NCBI GenBank assembly: GCA_004213885.1
Contig: SGYL01000001.1
Location: forward strand, 62,001 to 126,000
Source of the DNA: Alphaproteobacteria bacterium
GTDB taxonomy: Bacteria; Pseudomonadota; Alphaproteobacteria; Puniceispirillales; Marisalimonadaceae
Direction of reading: 5' to 3'
Length of the DNA stretch: 64,000 bases
The notes below the pieces were generated by a model. The model saw nothing but the letters and a program-made list of their open reading frames with translations. It made no database searches and had not been told where the DNA came from. Each line of letters opens with the position of its first letter. Position 1 is the first letter of the stretch. A program made the translations under genes and the position numbers. Of this stretch, positions 6,871 to 15,463 are shown piece by piece.

Positions 6871-8638
6871 TAAAAGATGCTCTTTTTAATCTATCATTTA
6901 AAGCCTTTCCAATTCCTATGCTTGGAATAGGTAAAACTTGAATAAATTTTAAGTCTAATTTATCTAAATACCTTAACCCTTCATAAAGTAAATGGGAAGC
7001 CTCAAATAAATTTTCAGATAAGCTTAAATTGAAAATATGTTTACAATTTTTAAAAGCTATTGGAAGTTTGCCAAAACTTAAACAAGCTGAACCAGTTATA
7101 TATTTTTTTTGGTTTAATAAAACTTTAGTTTTAGGAGCATAATGTTTTTGTAACATGCCAGGCGATATTAATTCATCTGAGAAATTTTTATTTGTTACTT
7201 TAATACCCAAAACGTCTTCTATGTTTTTTAGTGTAATAAATCCCTCTCTTAAAATTACAGGAAGTTCATTTCTACAATCCAAAACTGATGATTCAATACC
7301 AACTTCACACCCATTAAAATCTAAAATATCAGAAATTTCCCAAGTTGGGCCATGTAATTTTTTAAAGTCTTGTTTCACATGTTCAGCAGAAGTTGGGCTA
7401 ATGCCTCCAGATTTATTTGCACTAGGCGCTAAAATAGGGAGTTCACATTTTGATATTAAGTCTAAAGCTACTGGATGAGAAGGAATTCTTACTGCAAGTG
7501 TATTTTTTCCTCTTGATAAAGTTTTTGAAAATCGATTTTTTTCATTAACATTTAGAACCATTGTTAAAGGACCAGGCCAAAAATTAGCAGCGAGTCTATT
7601 AGCTAGATCTGTAAAAATTACATATTTTTTTACTTGCTCTAGGGAAGAAAAATGTGCAATTAGTGGATTGTTTTGTGGTCTATTTTTTGCTGCATAAATT
7701 GCAGAGATAGCGTTTTCACTAGTGCCGATGGCTCCCAATCCAAAAACTGTTTCAGTAGGGAAAACAACAAGTTTTCCATTTTTTAAGGAGCTTGATGCAG
7801 TTTCAATTCTTTTTAAATAAAACTTATAATCTTCAATATTTTCTAAAAAATATTTGGATAATGGAAAGTTTTTATAATTACTAAAAGCTATGAAGTTATC
7901 ATTTTTAAAATGATTTTTCCCATAATATAATTCTAATCCGTTAATAGTAAAAATATTACCGCCACTTGCTTTTAAAATACTATGTCCTGCAGCTGTGTCC
8001 CACTCCATTGTTGGTATCGATCTTGGGTAAATATCATACTTACCCTCCGCAAGATAACAAAATTTAAGACTTGATCCTATATGTGAAATTTTTAATGGAT
8101 TAATCACATTTAGCCAATTTTTTATACCTGATTTTAAGTTTGTAGAACTACAAATCATATTGAGTTTATTGTAATTTATAGTTTTAGGTTGTAATTCTTT
8201 AGCATCTAAAATGTTATATGTTTTTTTAATTTTATATGCTTTATTATTGTTGTTAAACCAAACAGAAGAAGTTGTTGGTTGACATATAATTCCAAAAACA
8301 GGTTTGTTATTTGATATTAATGCAAAATTAATTGTAAAAAAACCACTTTTAGTTATGAATTCTTTAGTCCCATCTATAGGATCAATAAGCCAATATTTAG
8401 TCATATCAACTTCATTTAAATTAGTTATGTTTTCCTCAGATATTATTTTATCATTAGGAAACATTTCAGAAAGTTTATTAGTTGCGATTCTACTAATTTC
8501 TAAATCAGCTTTTGTTACAGGTGAGTTATCATCTTTAATAGATACTTCAAGTTTTTTTTGTTTATAAAAAGTTAATGCAACAGCACTGCATTCTTCAATT
8601 ATTTTGATAATGTTTTTGATTTCTTCGTATTTAATCAT
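6863..8638 (-). CDS. fusion of CysQ-type 3'(2'),5'-bisphosphate nucleotidase and Sua5 threonylcarbamoyl-AMP synthase
   Basis: One 591-residue frame carries two enzymes. Residues 1-265 are an inositol-monophosphatase-family domain of the CysQ type, with the metal motif DPIDGTKEF near residue 86 and WDTAAGHS near 213; CysQ hydrolyses adenosine 3',5'-bisphosphate from sulfate assimilation. Residues about 275-591 are Sua5/YrdC, with KNGKLVVFPTETVFGLGA near 286, KNRPQNNPL and APSANKSGG, plus the Sua5 C-terminal signature SPGMLQKHYAP; this enzyme makes threonylcarbamoyl-AMP for tRNA t6A37. No methionine lies between the domains, so no separate ATG start is available. The gene overlaps its upstream and downstream neighbours by 8 bases each. 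A real fusion is the simplest reading. Confidence 0.85.
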   Translation of the reverse strand: MIKYEEIKNIIKIIEECSAVALTFYKQKKLEVSIKDDNSPVTKADLEISRIATNKLSEMFPNDKIISEENITNLNEVDMTKYWLIDPIDGTKEFITKSGFFTINFALISNNKPVFGIICQPTTSSVWFNNNNKAYKIKKTYNILDAKELQPKTINYNKLNMICSSTNLKSGIKNWLNVINPLKISHIGSSLKFCYLAEGKYDIYPRSIPTMEWDTAAGHSILKASGGNIFTINGLELYYGKNHFKNDNFIAFSNYKNFPLSKYFLENIEDYKFYLKRIETASSSLKNGKLVVFPTETVFGLGAIGTSENAISAIYAAKNRPQNNPLIAHFSSLEQVKKYVIFTDLANRLAANFWPGPLTMVLNVNEKNRFSKTLSRGKNTLAVRIPSHPVALDLISKCELPILAPSANKSGGISPTSAEHVKQDFKKLHGPTWEISDILDFNGCEVGIESSVLDCRNELPVILREGFITLKNIEDVLGIKVTNKNFSDELISPGMLQKHYAPKTKVLLNQKKYITGSACLSFGKLPIAFKNCKHIFNLSLSENLFEASHLLYEGLRYLDKLDLKFIQVLPIPSIGIGKALNDRLKRASFNE

Positions 8639-9248
8639 TTTTTTTACTGTAGTAATGCCATAACAACAAAGCAGCAGACCCCCTAAAAGGTCTCCATTTT
8701 TCTGCTATATTATTTGCTTCATTTTCATCAGGCCTTAAATCTAAATTTTTTAAACTTTTAATGGCTTCTTGAACGGCTAAATCACCACCGGGCCAAGCAT
8801 CACAATCTTCTAATACAAATAATTGATAATTATTAATTGTCCATTTGCCAATACCTTTAATTTTTATAAGAGAATTATATACAACATCTGAAGATGATTT
8901 TTTAAACTCATTTAAGTTAATTTTTTTTTCATTAATATTTTTTGCTAAGTCTTTAATGTATATAATTTTTCTAAATGATAAACCTAGATTTTTTAAATAT
9001 TTGTTATCAGTGTTCAAAAAGTTTTTATCTGTAGTGATCTTTTTTTCTTTAAGTTTTTGATATATACTTTCAGCTGCTTTTCTAGAAATTTGTTGGCCAA
9101 TTATTATTCTCATTAAAGTTTCAAAAGTGTTACTTTCCTTTCGTGAATCTGGGAGGTTGTGTGTGTTAATTATATATTTCAAGTCGTTATCTAATTCACT
9201 TAGTTCTTTAAAACTATTTAAAATTTTTAGGGACCAGTTTTTTTTCAT
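8631..9248 (-). CDS. DNA-3-methyladenine glycosylase (AlkA/HhH-GPD family)
   Basis: A 205-residue base-excision glycosylase that would remove alkylated purines from DNA. It shows the family entry FETLMRIIIGQQISRKAAES near residue 43, the helix-hairpin-helix LIKIKGIGKWTINNY near 130, and the catalytic aspartate in CDAWPGGDLAVQ near 151, followed by EKWRPFRGSAALLLW. The lack of FeS cysteines excludes endonuclease III. It heads a three-gene leftward operon with the CysQ-Sua5 fusion and the FAD dehydrogenase, overlapping the former by 8 bases. Its length is that of the short bacterial AlkA forms without an Ada-like domain. Confidence 0.85.
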   Translation of the reverse strand: MKKNWSLKILNSFKELSELDNDLKYIINTHNLPDSRKESNTFETLMRIIIGQQISRKAAESIYQKLKEKKITTDKNFLNTDNKYLKNLGLSFRKIIYIKDLAKNINEKKINLNEFKKSSSDVVYNSLIKIKGIGKWTINNYQLFVLEDCDAWPGGDLAVQEAIKSLKNLDLRPDENEANNIAEKWRPFRGSAALLLWHYYSKKND

Positions 9249-9290
9249 TTTTTTTATATATTAGTTTCAAAATCTATTTAATAATAAACT

Positions 9291-9929
9291 ATGATTTGGG
9301 ATTTAAACATTAGAATTTTCCATTTAATGTTAATCATAACAATAATTATATCAATAATATCAGGAAAATTTTCTTATTTCTATATTCATGAAATTTCAGG
9401 AATAACTTTATTTTTTTTAATTTTATATAGAATTTATTGGGGTTTTTTTGGTGGCTATTATTCAAAGTTTAAAAATTTTAATTTTAACAAGAATTCTTTA
9501 TTCAATTATTTTAAAAATAAAGAGAAAAAATATTTTGGACATAATCCACTTGGTTCATTATCTATATTTTCAATTTTTGTATTAATTTTATTAACATCTT
9601 TGTCTGGTATGTTTTCTTCAGATGATATTTTTTATGATGGGCCATTTGTAAAATTGGCACCTCAATTAGTTGGAATTTTTACAAATATTCATGATATTTT
9701 GCATTATTTTTTATACTTATTAATAATTCTTCATTTAAGTGCTGTAAGTTATTATCAATTTTTTTTAAAAGAAAAAATAATTAATCAAATGATTGATGGA
9801 AAATCTAAGGATAAAAATTTTATACAAAAAGATCATCCATCAAAAAAAAATGGTTATGCGTTATTATTTCTAATTTTAATTTTTATTGGGCCATCTATTT
9901 TTTACTATTTAACCAATATCTGGAATTAA
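9291..9929 (+). CDS. cytochrome b561-type dihaem membrane protein
   Basis: A 212-residue integral membrane protein with four or more hydrophobic helices. Histidines fall where haem ligands are expected: IRIFHLML in the first helix, YIHEISG in the second, and NIHDILHYF with ILHLSAV in the third and fourth. A final helix lies near the C-terminus. This is the cytochrome b561/Ni-Fe hydrogenase b-subunit fold, which passes electrons between the quinone pool and periplasmic partners. No c-type cytochrome lies next to it. Its last 21 bases overlap the convergent GlcG-like gene, also a putative haem-binding protein. The partner is unknown. Confidence 0.75.
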   Translation: MIWDLNIRIFHLMLIITIIISIISGKFSYFYIHEISGITLFFLILYRIYWGFFGGYYSKFKNFNFNKNSLFNYFKNKEKKYFGHNPLGSLSIFSIFVLILLTSLSGMFSSDDIFYDGPFVKLAPQLVGIFTNIHDILHYFLYLLIILHLSAVSYYQFFLKEKIINQMIDGKSKDKNFIQKDHPSKKNGYALLFLILIFIGPSIFYYLTNIWN

Positions 9930-10340
9930 ATTTACGCTTTCAATACCGTAAATAGCAGCACTTTCATCATTATCAGATGTATCTCCAGATATTCCTATAG
10001 ACCCAATGATGTCCTTATTATTGTTTCTGATCAAAATACCTCCTGGTACTGGAACTAAGTTTCCATCTGTCAAAGCATTTACAGCATTGATAAAATAAGC
10101 TTGTTGTTCTGCTCTATTAAATAAAGCTCTTGAACCCATCCCCATCTGAAATGCTCCATTTGCTTTTCCATAAGCAATGCTAAACCTTAATGGACTTGTC
10201 CCATCTTCTGCTACACATGCTTTTACAGCACCTCTGTTGTCAAGAACTACAACCATTAATGGATTAAGTTTTAATTCACGACCTTTCTCAAATGATTTTT
10301 CAATTATTTTTTGTGCTGTGGTTTTATCTATGTTATTCAT
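9909..10340 (-). CDS. GlcG/HbpS family protein (haem-degrading family)
   Basis: The 143-residue product matches the small GlcG/HbpS fold: VVVLDNRGAVKACVAEDG near residue 29, IAYGKANGAFQMGMGSRAL near 55, a glycine-rich VPVPGGILIR near 97 and IGSIGISGD near 112. Members bind haem or cobalamin or act as accessory proteins in glycolate and other pathways. No signal peptide is present, so this copy should be cytoplasmic. It converges with, and overlaps, the cytochrome b561 gene. Family membership is clear, the ligand is not. Confidence 0.8.
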   Translation of the reverse strand: MNNIDKTTAQKIIEKSFEKGRELKLNPLMVVVLDNRGAVKACVAEDGTSPLRFSIAYGKANGAFQMGMGSRALFNRAEQQAYFINAVNALTDGNLVPVPGGILIRNNNKDIIGSIGISGDTSDNDESAAIYGIESVNLIPDIG

Positions 10341-10390
10341 CTTAACTCCTAAAGTAACAATTGTTATATGATAAGGTTTAGTAAAAGATT

Positions 10391-11365
10391 ATGTCATTAA
10401 ATCAAAATTTACAAAATTATCTAAATACAAATAACTTTACACTAGATAAATACATCATTTCAACTTTTTACAAATTTTTAGTATTAGAAAATTATAAAGA
10501 ATTAAAAATTAAATTTGATAAATCTTTAAGTAAAACAAATATAAAAGGCACAATATTATTAGCAAAGGAGGGGGTTAATGGAACTATTGCTGGTTCAGAA
10601 AGTGATCTAAAAAAATTTTTTATATATATAGATAAATTTAGTCAATTTAAGGACATTACTCCAAAATTTTCTTCTAGTAATAAAAATCCTTTTTTGAGAA
10701 TGAAAGTAAGAATCAAAAAAGAAATAGTCACAATTGGTATACCTGAAGTAAGTCCATCTAATCTAGTAGGGAAATATTTAAATGTAGAAGAATGGAATGA
10801 GTTTTTAAATGAGAGTGATAGTATGATAATAGATACTAGAAATAATTATGAAGTATCCATTGGAACTTTCAAAAACAGTATTAACCCTAAAATTAAATCT
10901 TTTAGAGATTTTCCAAAGTGGGTTCAAAAAAATTTAATTGATAAAAAAATTTCAAAAAAATCAAAAATTGGAATGTTCTGTACAGGTGGTATTCGTTGTG
11001 AAAAATCCACATCATACTTGAAACAACTTGGGTTTGAAAATGTTTTTCATTTGGATGGAGGAATTTTAAAATATTTAGAAAATGTTAAATCTGATGAAAA
11101 TGAATGGAAGGGTGAATGCTTTGTTTTTGATTATCGTGTTTCTTTAAATGATTCACTGGAAAAGGGCGAATATGATATGTGTTATGCTTGTAGAATGCCA
11201 TTGAGTAAGGAAAATAAAAAAAACAAACATTTTTTAAAAGGTCAAAGTTGTGAATATTGTTATGACCAAACAACAATTAAACAAAAAAAGAGATTTAATG
11301 AAAGAGAAAAGCAAATAAAGTTATTAAAAGTTAAGAATTTAAAACATTTAGGTCCTAAGGATTAG
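10391..11365 (+). CDS. trhO: tRNA U34 hydroxylase TrhO (rhodanese-like)
   Basis: This 324-residue protein is TrhO (YceA), which hydroxylates uridine 34 of tRNAs in an oxygen-dependent step of mo5U/cmo5U synthesis. The N-terminal alpha-beta domain contains GTILLAKEGVNGTIAG near residue 54. The rhodanese domain carries SMIIDTRNNYEVSIGTF near 144 and the catalytic loop MFCTGGIRCEKS near 195. The C-terminal zinc-ribbon-like part has CYACRMPL and CEYCYDQ. Length and motif order match the family. It has an ATG start after a short intergenic space divergent from the GlcG-like gene. No operon partner is seen. Confidence 0.88.
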   Translation: MSLNQNLQNYLNTNNFTLDKYIISTFYKFLVLENYKELKIKFDKSLSKTNIKGTILLAKEGVNGTIAGSESDLKKFFIYIDKFSQFKDITPKFSSSNKNPFLRMKVRIKKEIVTIGIPEVSPSNLVGKYLNVEEWNEFLNESDSMIIDTRNNYEVSIGTFKNSINPKIKSFRDFPKWVQKNLIDKKISKKSKIGMFCTGGIRCEKSTSYLKQLGFENVFHLDGGILKYLENVKSDENEWKGECFVFDYRVSLNDSLEKGEYDMCYACRMPLSKENKKNKHFLKGQSCEYCYDQTTIKQKKRFNEREKQIKLLKVKNLKHLGPKD

Positions 11366-11372
11366 ATAAATT

Positions 11373-12365
11373 CTATTTTATCAAACCACCAACTGATAAT
11401 TCATTGAGATTAGAATTTTTAAAATTAATATTACATAGAATACGCCACAATACCCAGTCCAAACCATTTTCTTTTGGAGATTTTGCACAACTTGGCATGC
11501 CAATAATATAAATATCTTTATTAGTGGATTTAAATTTAGATAATAACAATAAATTTCCTGGTTCAACAGGAATGCCAAATCTGATTATTTTTGCTCCACT
11601 TTTTGAAATGGCCTTTGGGATTACATCTTTAATGTGCGTTATAGCATGTGGACCAATGATTAAAATAATATCAACATTTCGATTTATGCAAATTTGTATT
11701 TTATTACATAAAATATTTTCTTTATGAGGGATTGTAATCTCTTCGATTTTTTTTATACCACATAATTCCAATCGTTTTTGCGTAACATTTCTAGACTTAA
11801 CTATGAGTTTTTCATTAATTTTATTATCAAATGTTTGAATTAAAGTGATACTTTTCTTTTGGAAAGGTGCCACTCTAAAAGAGTCTTTTAGTCTTAAACT
11901 ATTTTTTTGTAAGAGTTTTTTATCAATTCCATAAGGTATTACTTTGGCTGTAATCAGTTCTTGGTATTGTTTAACTTTAGAAAATGGTCTTATTGCACTT
12001 ATGGCAATTTTTGAATTATTATTCAATTTTATTAAATTGTTTGCGTTATAAATAAATAATCCTGATTTAGTACTGTAAATATTACTTCTTCCAGTATTAA
12101 GATTTTTATAATTTAAATTATTTAATTTATTTCTACATATACTTCTAGCTATTAGATCTGATGCTTTATTTTCATCAAAATCATTTTCACTAAGTAAAAA
12201 ACCACTAATTTGTTTAAAACCATTTCTTATAAGAATATTCTTAATTTGTTGGTTAATTTTAGTTCCTTTAGAAAGCTTAACTTTTTTTCCATTGTTAATA
12301 ACAAAAATATTTTCTGGTAATATGTAACCAACACATTTTTGTATATGAACAGTTTTAAATATCAT
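11373..12365 (-). CDS. molybdopterin-binding (MoCF-domain) protein
   Basis: A 330-residue protein with a C-terminal molybdopterin-binding domain of the MoaB/MogA/MoeA type. The segment VDIILIIGPHAITHIKDVIPKAI near residue 229 resembles the family's glycine-rich substrate loop, and FGIPVEPGNLLLLSKF near 265 with IGMPSCAKSPKENGLDW near 289 resembles the rest of the pocket. The N-terminal part (VGYILPEN and the following region) fits the alphaproteobacterial MoeA-like proteins that act with XdhC/MobA-type cofactor enzymes. No molybdoenzyme lies nearby. Role in cofactor maturation is inferred from the family. Confidence 0.65.
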   Translation of the reverse strand: MIFKTVHIQKCVGYILPENIFVINNGKKVKLSKGTKINQQIKNILIRNGFKQISGFLLSENDFDENKASDLIARSICRNKLNNLNYKNLNTGRSNIYSTKSGLFIYNANNLIKLNNNSKIAISAIRPFSKVKQYQELITAKVIPYGIDKKLLQKNSLRLKDSFRVAPFQKKSITLIQTFDNKINEKLIVKSRNVTQKRLELCGIKKIEEITIPHKENILCNKIQICINRNVDIILIIGPHAITHIKDVIPKAISKSGAKIIRFGIPVEPGNLLLLSKFKSTNKDIYIIGMPSCAKSPKENGLDWVLWRILCNINFKNSNLNELSVGGLIK

Positions 12366-12454
12366 TTAAGTAATATCTCAATATTTGGTCATAATATATA
12401 TGATAAATTACTTGACGTAAATCTTAGTTAGTTATATCACGAATATATATTAAT

Positions 12455-12530
12455 GGGGCTGTAGCTCAGTTGGGAGAGCGGGTGCTTTGCAAGCATCAGG
12501 TCGTCGGTTCGATCCCGTCCAGCTCCACCA
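12455..12530 (+). tRNA. tRNA-Ala (anticodon UGC)
   Basis: A 76-base cloverleaf with encoded CCA. The acceptor GGGGCTG pairs with CAGCTCC (one G-T pair), the D arm is GCTCAGTTGGGAGAGC, the anticodon loop reads TTTGCAA with TGC, and the T arm is GTCGGTTCGATCCC. An upstream TTGACG at 12412-12417 may be part of its promoter. It stands alone rather than in an rRNA operon spacer. Confidence 0.97.
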
Positions 12531-12557
12531 TTAATTATATTTAGTAGAGAGAAAAAA

Positions 12558-12743
12558 ATGGCTGTTCCTAAAAGTAAAATAACTAAGTCAAGACGTGGAA
12601 TGAGAAGATCTCATGATGCTATTGATAATGATACGTATGTTGAAAATAAGGACACTGGTGAGTTACATCGTCCTCATCACATTGATTTAAAAACAGGTAT
12701 GTATAATGGGAAACAGATATTAAAAATCAAAACAAAAAATTAA
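12558..12743 (+). CDS. rpmF: 50S ribosomal protein L32
   Basis: The 61-residue basic protein begins [20 protein letters not shown], the standard L32 start that gives MAVPKxKxSxxRRxxRRxHxxL. The C-terminal part ([19 protein letters not shown]) fits alphaproteobacterial L32, which lacks the zinc-binding cysteines of the longer form. L32 sits near the peptidyl-transferase exit side of the large subunit. It follows tRNA-Ala by 27 bases. The common neighbours plsX and fabH are absent here, and hspQ follows. Confidence 0.95.
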   Translation: MAVPKSKITKSRRGMRRSHDAIDNDTYVENKDTGELHRPHHIDLKTGMYNGKQILKIKTKN

Positions 12744-12806
12744 TATTTTCTTCAATTTAATATTATTAAAATATTTCCTTTTGATATTTGATATTAGGTG
12801 ACGGGT

Positions 12807-13151
12807 ATGAGTGATAAAAAAAAAGTTTCCAAAAATCCAATGTTTAACATTGGTGATATTGTTAAACATAGAATATATCCATTTAGAGGTGTTATTGTTG
12901 ATGTTGACCCAGTGTTTTCAAATACAGAAGAGTGGTATCAATCAATTCCAGCAGATTTAAGACCTTCAAAGAAACAACCATTTTATCATTTAATGGCGGA
13001 AAATTCTGAAACATTTTATTCTGCGTATGTTTCTCAACAAAATATTATTATGGATAGTGATAATGGTCCAGTTGATCATCCTGATCTTGAACAAATGTTT
13101 AGTGGGATTCAAAAAGGTAAATATTTATTAAAGCCTCAGGTTAGGAATTAA
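12807..13151 (+). CDS. hspQ: heat-shock protein HspQ
   Basis: HspQ is a small DNA/protein-quality factor that in Escherichia coli acts as specificity enhancer for Lon. The sequence shows FNIGDIVKHRIYPFRGVIVDVDP and the highly typical WYQSIPADLRPSKKQPFYHLMAE, followed by YVSQQNI. I place the start at the ATG at 12807, because AGGTG lies six bases upstream of it; the in-frame GTG three codons earlier has no ribosome site. The resulting 114-residue length is normal. Lon is encoded about 40 kb away in this window. A heat-shock promoter was not identified. Confidence 0.9.
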   Translation: MSDKKKVSKNPMFNIGDIVKHRIYPFRGVIVDVDPVFSNTEEWYQSIPADLRPSKKQPFYHLMAENSETFYSAYVSQQNIIMDSDNGPVDHPDLEQMFSGIQKGKYLLKPQVRN

Positions 13152-13249
13152 TAATTTATTAAATGTTCTTTAATTAATGTTATATAATACTATATATATC
13201 AATATAGATATAATGAAATCAGCAATATTTTCAAATAAGGTATTTTAAA

Positions 13250-14701
13250 GTGGTAGCAACAACTGAAACTATTAATCAAGTAAAATCAACTACAGATAAA
13301 TATAAATACGGATTTTCCACTAAGATTGAAGTTGATAAGGCTCCAAAAGGACTCAATGAAGATATTATAAGATTTATTTCTCAAAAAAAAGACGAACCAA
13401 AATGGATGTTAGATTGGAGATTAGAAGCTTTTAAAAAATGGAAAAGTATGGAAAAACCTAATTGGGCAAAAGTTTCTTTCCCAGATATAGATTTTCAAGA
13501 TATTTATTACTATGCTGCTCCAAAAGCCAAAAAAAAGTTAAATAGTTTAGAGGAAGTTGATCCTGAACTATTAAAAACATATGAAAAATTAGGAATTCCG
13601 TTAAATGAACAAAAAATGTTAGCTGGTGTTGCGGTTGATGCTGTTTTTGATTCTGTTTCTGTGGCTACAACTTTTAGAGAAAAGCTTTCAGAAGTTGGAG
13701 TGATTTTTTGTCCAATTTCCGAAGCAATAAAAAATCATCCAGATTTGGTAAAGAAATATATTGGTTCTGTAGTACCAGTAACTGATAATTATTACACAGC
13801 ACTTAATTCTGCAGTTTTTACTGATGGTTCATTTGTATATATTCCAAATGGAGTTAAATGTCCTATGGAGTTATCTACTTATTTTAGGATTAATGAAAAA
13901 AATACTGGTCAATTTGAAAGAACATTAATAGTTGTTGAGGATGAAGGTTATGTATCTTATTTGGAAGGATGTACAGCTCCACAAAGAGATGAAAATCAAT
14001 TGCATGCTGCTGTAGTCGAACTAGTTGCTATGAACAAATCACAGATAAAGTACTCAACTGTACAAAATTGGTACCCAGGAGATGAACAAGGTAAAGGTGG
14101 AATATATAATTTTGTTACTAAAAGAGGTAAATGTTTAGGTGAAAATTCTAAGATATCTTGGACACAAGTTGAGACAGGTTCTTCAATTACGTGGAAGTAC
14201 CCATCTTGCATTCTTATGGGGGATAACTCAATTGGAGAATTTTATTCAGTAGCAATTACTAATAATGCTCAACAGGCGGATACCGGTACTAAAATGATAC
14301 ATATTGGTAAAAACACAAAATCTACAATTATTTCAAAAGGTATTTCAGCAGGAAAGTCACAAAATACATACAGAGGACAAGTTCAAATACAAAAAGGTGC
14401 TTACAATGCACGCAATTTTACTCAGTGCGATTCTTTACTCATTGGTGACACCTGTTCAGCACATACAGTACCTTATATTAATCAACATTTATCAAATGCT
14501 AAGGTTGAGCATGAGGCAACCACTTCAAAAATATCAGAAGACCAACTGTTTTATTGTATGCAAAGGGGGCTAGATGCCGAACAAGCAACTTCTATGATTG
14601 TTAATGGATTTTGTAAAGAAGTCATGAAAGAACTTCCTATGGAATTTGCTGTTGAGGCTCAAAAATTAATAGGTATTAGTCTAGAAGGTTCAGTAGGATA
14701 A
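13250..14701 (+). CDS. sufB: Fe-S cluster assembly scaffold SufB
   Basis: SufB forms the SufBC2D scaffold on which Fe-S clusters are built during iron or oxidative stress, or as the only system in many alphaproteobacteria. The 483-residue length is normal. Landmarks are the conserved [20 protein letters not shown] near residue 201, [20 protein letters not shown] near 240, and [12 protein letters not shown] with the later [20 protein letters not shown] near 418. The start codon is GTG. It is the first gene of a seven-gene operon. No IscR or SufR gene precedes it, so its regulator lies elsewhere. The AT-rich leader (13152-13249) has no motif I could assign. Confidence 0.95.
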   Translation: MVATTETINQVKSTTDKYKYGFSTKIEVDKAPKGLNEDIIRFISQKKDEPKWMLDWRLEAFKKWKSMEKPNWAKVSFPDIDFQDIYYYAAPKAKKKLNSLEEVDPELLKTYEKLGIPLNEQKMLAGVAVDAVFDSVSVATTFREKLSEVGVIFCPISEAIKNHPDLVKKYIGSVVPVTDNYYTALNSAVFTDGSFVYIPNGVKCPMELSTYFRINEKNTGQFERTLIVVEDEGYVSYLEGCTAPQRDENQLHAAVVELVAMNKSQIKYSTVQNWYPGDEQGKGGIYNFVTKRGKCLGENSKISWTQVETGSSITWKYPSCILMGDNSIGEFYSVAITNNAQQADTGTKMIHIGKNTKSTIISKGISAGKSQNTYRGQVQIQKGAYNARNFTQCDSLLIGDTCSAHTVPYINQHLSNAKVEHEATTSKISEDQLFYCMQRGLDAEQATSMIVNGFCKEVMKELPMEFAVEAQKLIGISLEGSVG

Positions 14702-14707
14702 AGCCTT

Positions 14708-15463
14708 ATGCCTATACTTAAGATTAAAAATGCTGAATTAAGCATTAATAATAAAAAGATATTAAAAGGATTATCATTAAACGTAAATGAGGGAGAAACT
14801 CATGCGATTATGGGTCCAAACGGATCTGGAAAAAGTACGCTTTCATATATGTTAGCCGGAAGAGATGGTTATGAATTAGATAATGGAAGCATTTCATTTG
14901 ATAATACTGATCTTACTCAACTTTCACCAGATGAAAGATCAAATTTAGGGCTTTTTTTAGCTTTCCAATATCCAGTAGAACTACCTGGTGTATCAAGCAC
15001 AAATTTTTTAAGAGAAATTTTTAACTCTAGAAAAAAATATTTAGGTGAAAATGAATTATCACATCTTGATTTTATAAAGCATTTAAGAAAAGTTGCTGAA
15101 AATCTTAGTATTAAAGATGAAATGTTAAAAAGATATGTAAATTTCGGCTTTTCTGGTGGAGAGAAAAAAAGATTTGAAATACTTCAGATGGCTCTTTTAA
15201 ATCCAAAAATATCTGTTCTAGATGAGACTGATTCTGGTTTAGACGTAGACGCACTAAAAATAGTTTCTGAAGGTGTTAATAACTTAAAAGATAAAAAAAA
15301 TGCTGTAGTTGTAATCACTCATTATCAAAGATTATTGGATTATATAAAACCAGACATTGTCCATATAATGTCAGACGGTAAAATTATTAAATCTGGAGAT
15401 GCAGACCTAGCTTTGTACGTAGAAAAAAATGGTTATTCTGAGATTTTGAATGAAAAAAGCTAG
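14708..15463 (+). CDS. sufC: Fe-S cluster assembly ATPase SufC
   Basis: SufC is the ABC-type ATPase of the SufBC2D complex; its ATP-driven dimerisation opens SufB-SufD for cluster assembly. The 251-residue sequence has Walker A GPNGSGKSTL near residue 36, the Q-loop in FLAFQYPVELPG near 88, signature FSGGEKKRFEI near 148, and Walker B with the Suf-specific VLDETDSGLDVDALK near 173. The H-loop is VVVITHYQRLL. It follows sufB by 6 bases and overlaps sufD by 14 bases, so translation is coupled. No transmembrane part exists, as usual for this ABC protein. Confidence 0.96.
   Translation: MPILKIKNAELSINNKKILKGLSLNVNEGETHAIMGPNGSGKSTLSYMLAGRDGYELDNGSISFDNTDLTQLSPDERSNLGLFLAFQYPVELPGVSSTNFLREIFNSRKKYLGENELSHLDFIKHLRKVAENLSIKDEMLKRYVNFGFSGGEKKRFEILQMALLNPKISVLDETDSGLDVDALKIVSEGVNNLKDKKNAVVVITHYQRLLDYIKPDIVHIMSDGKIIKSGDADLALYVEKNGYSEILNEKS

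Noticed and set aside
6863-8638. Separate cysQ and sua5 genes merged by a sequencing error
   Set aside because: No ATG, GTG or other good start lies between the domains and both remain in one frame, so two independent genes are less likely than a fusion; reads should still be checked.
12743-12797. Possible terminator after rpmF (AATATTTT with AAAATATT)
   Set aside because: The arms are 8 A-T pairs with a loop of about 18 bases, too weak to separate from background in this AT-rich DNA.
14304-14573. An 89-codon plus-strand frame inside sufB
   Set aside because: Shifted frame of a highly conserved SufB region, with no independent start signal.
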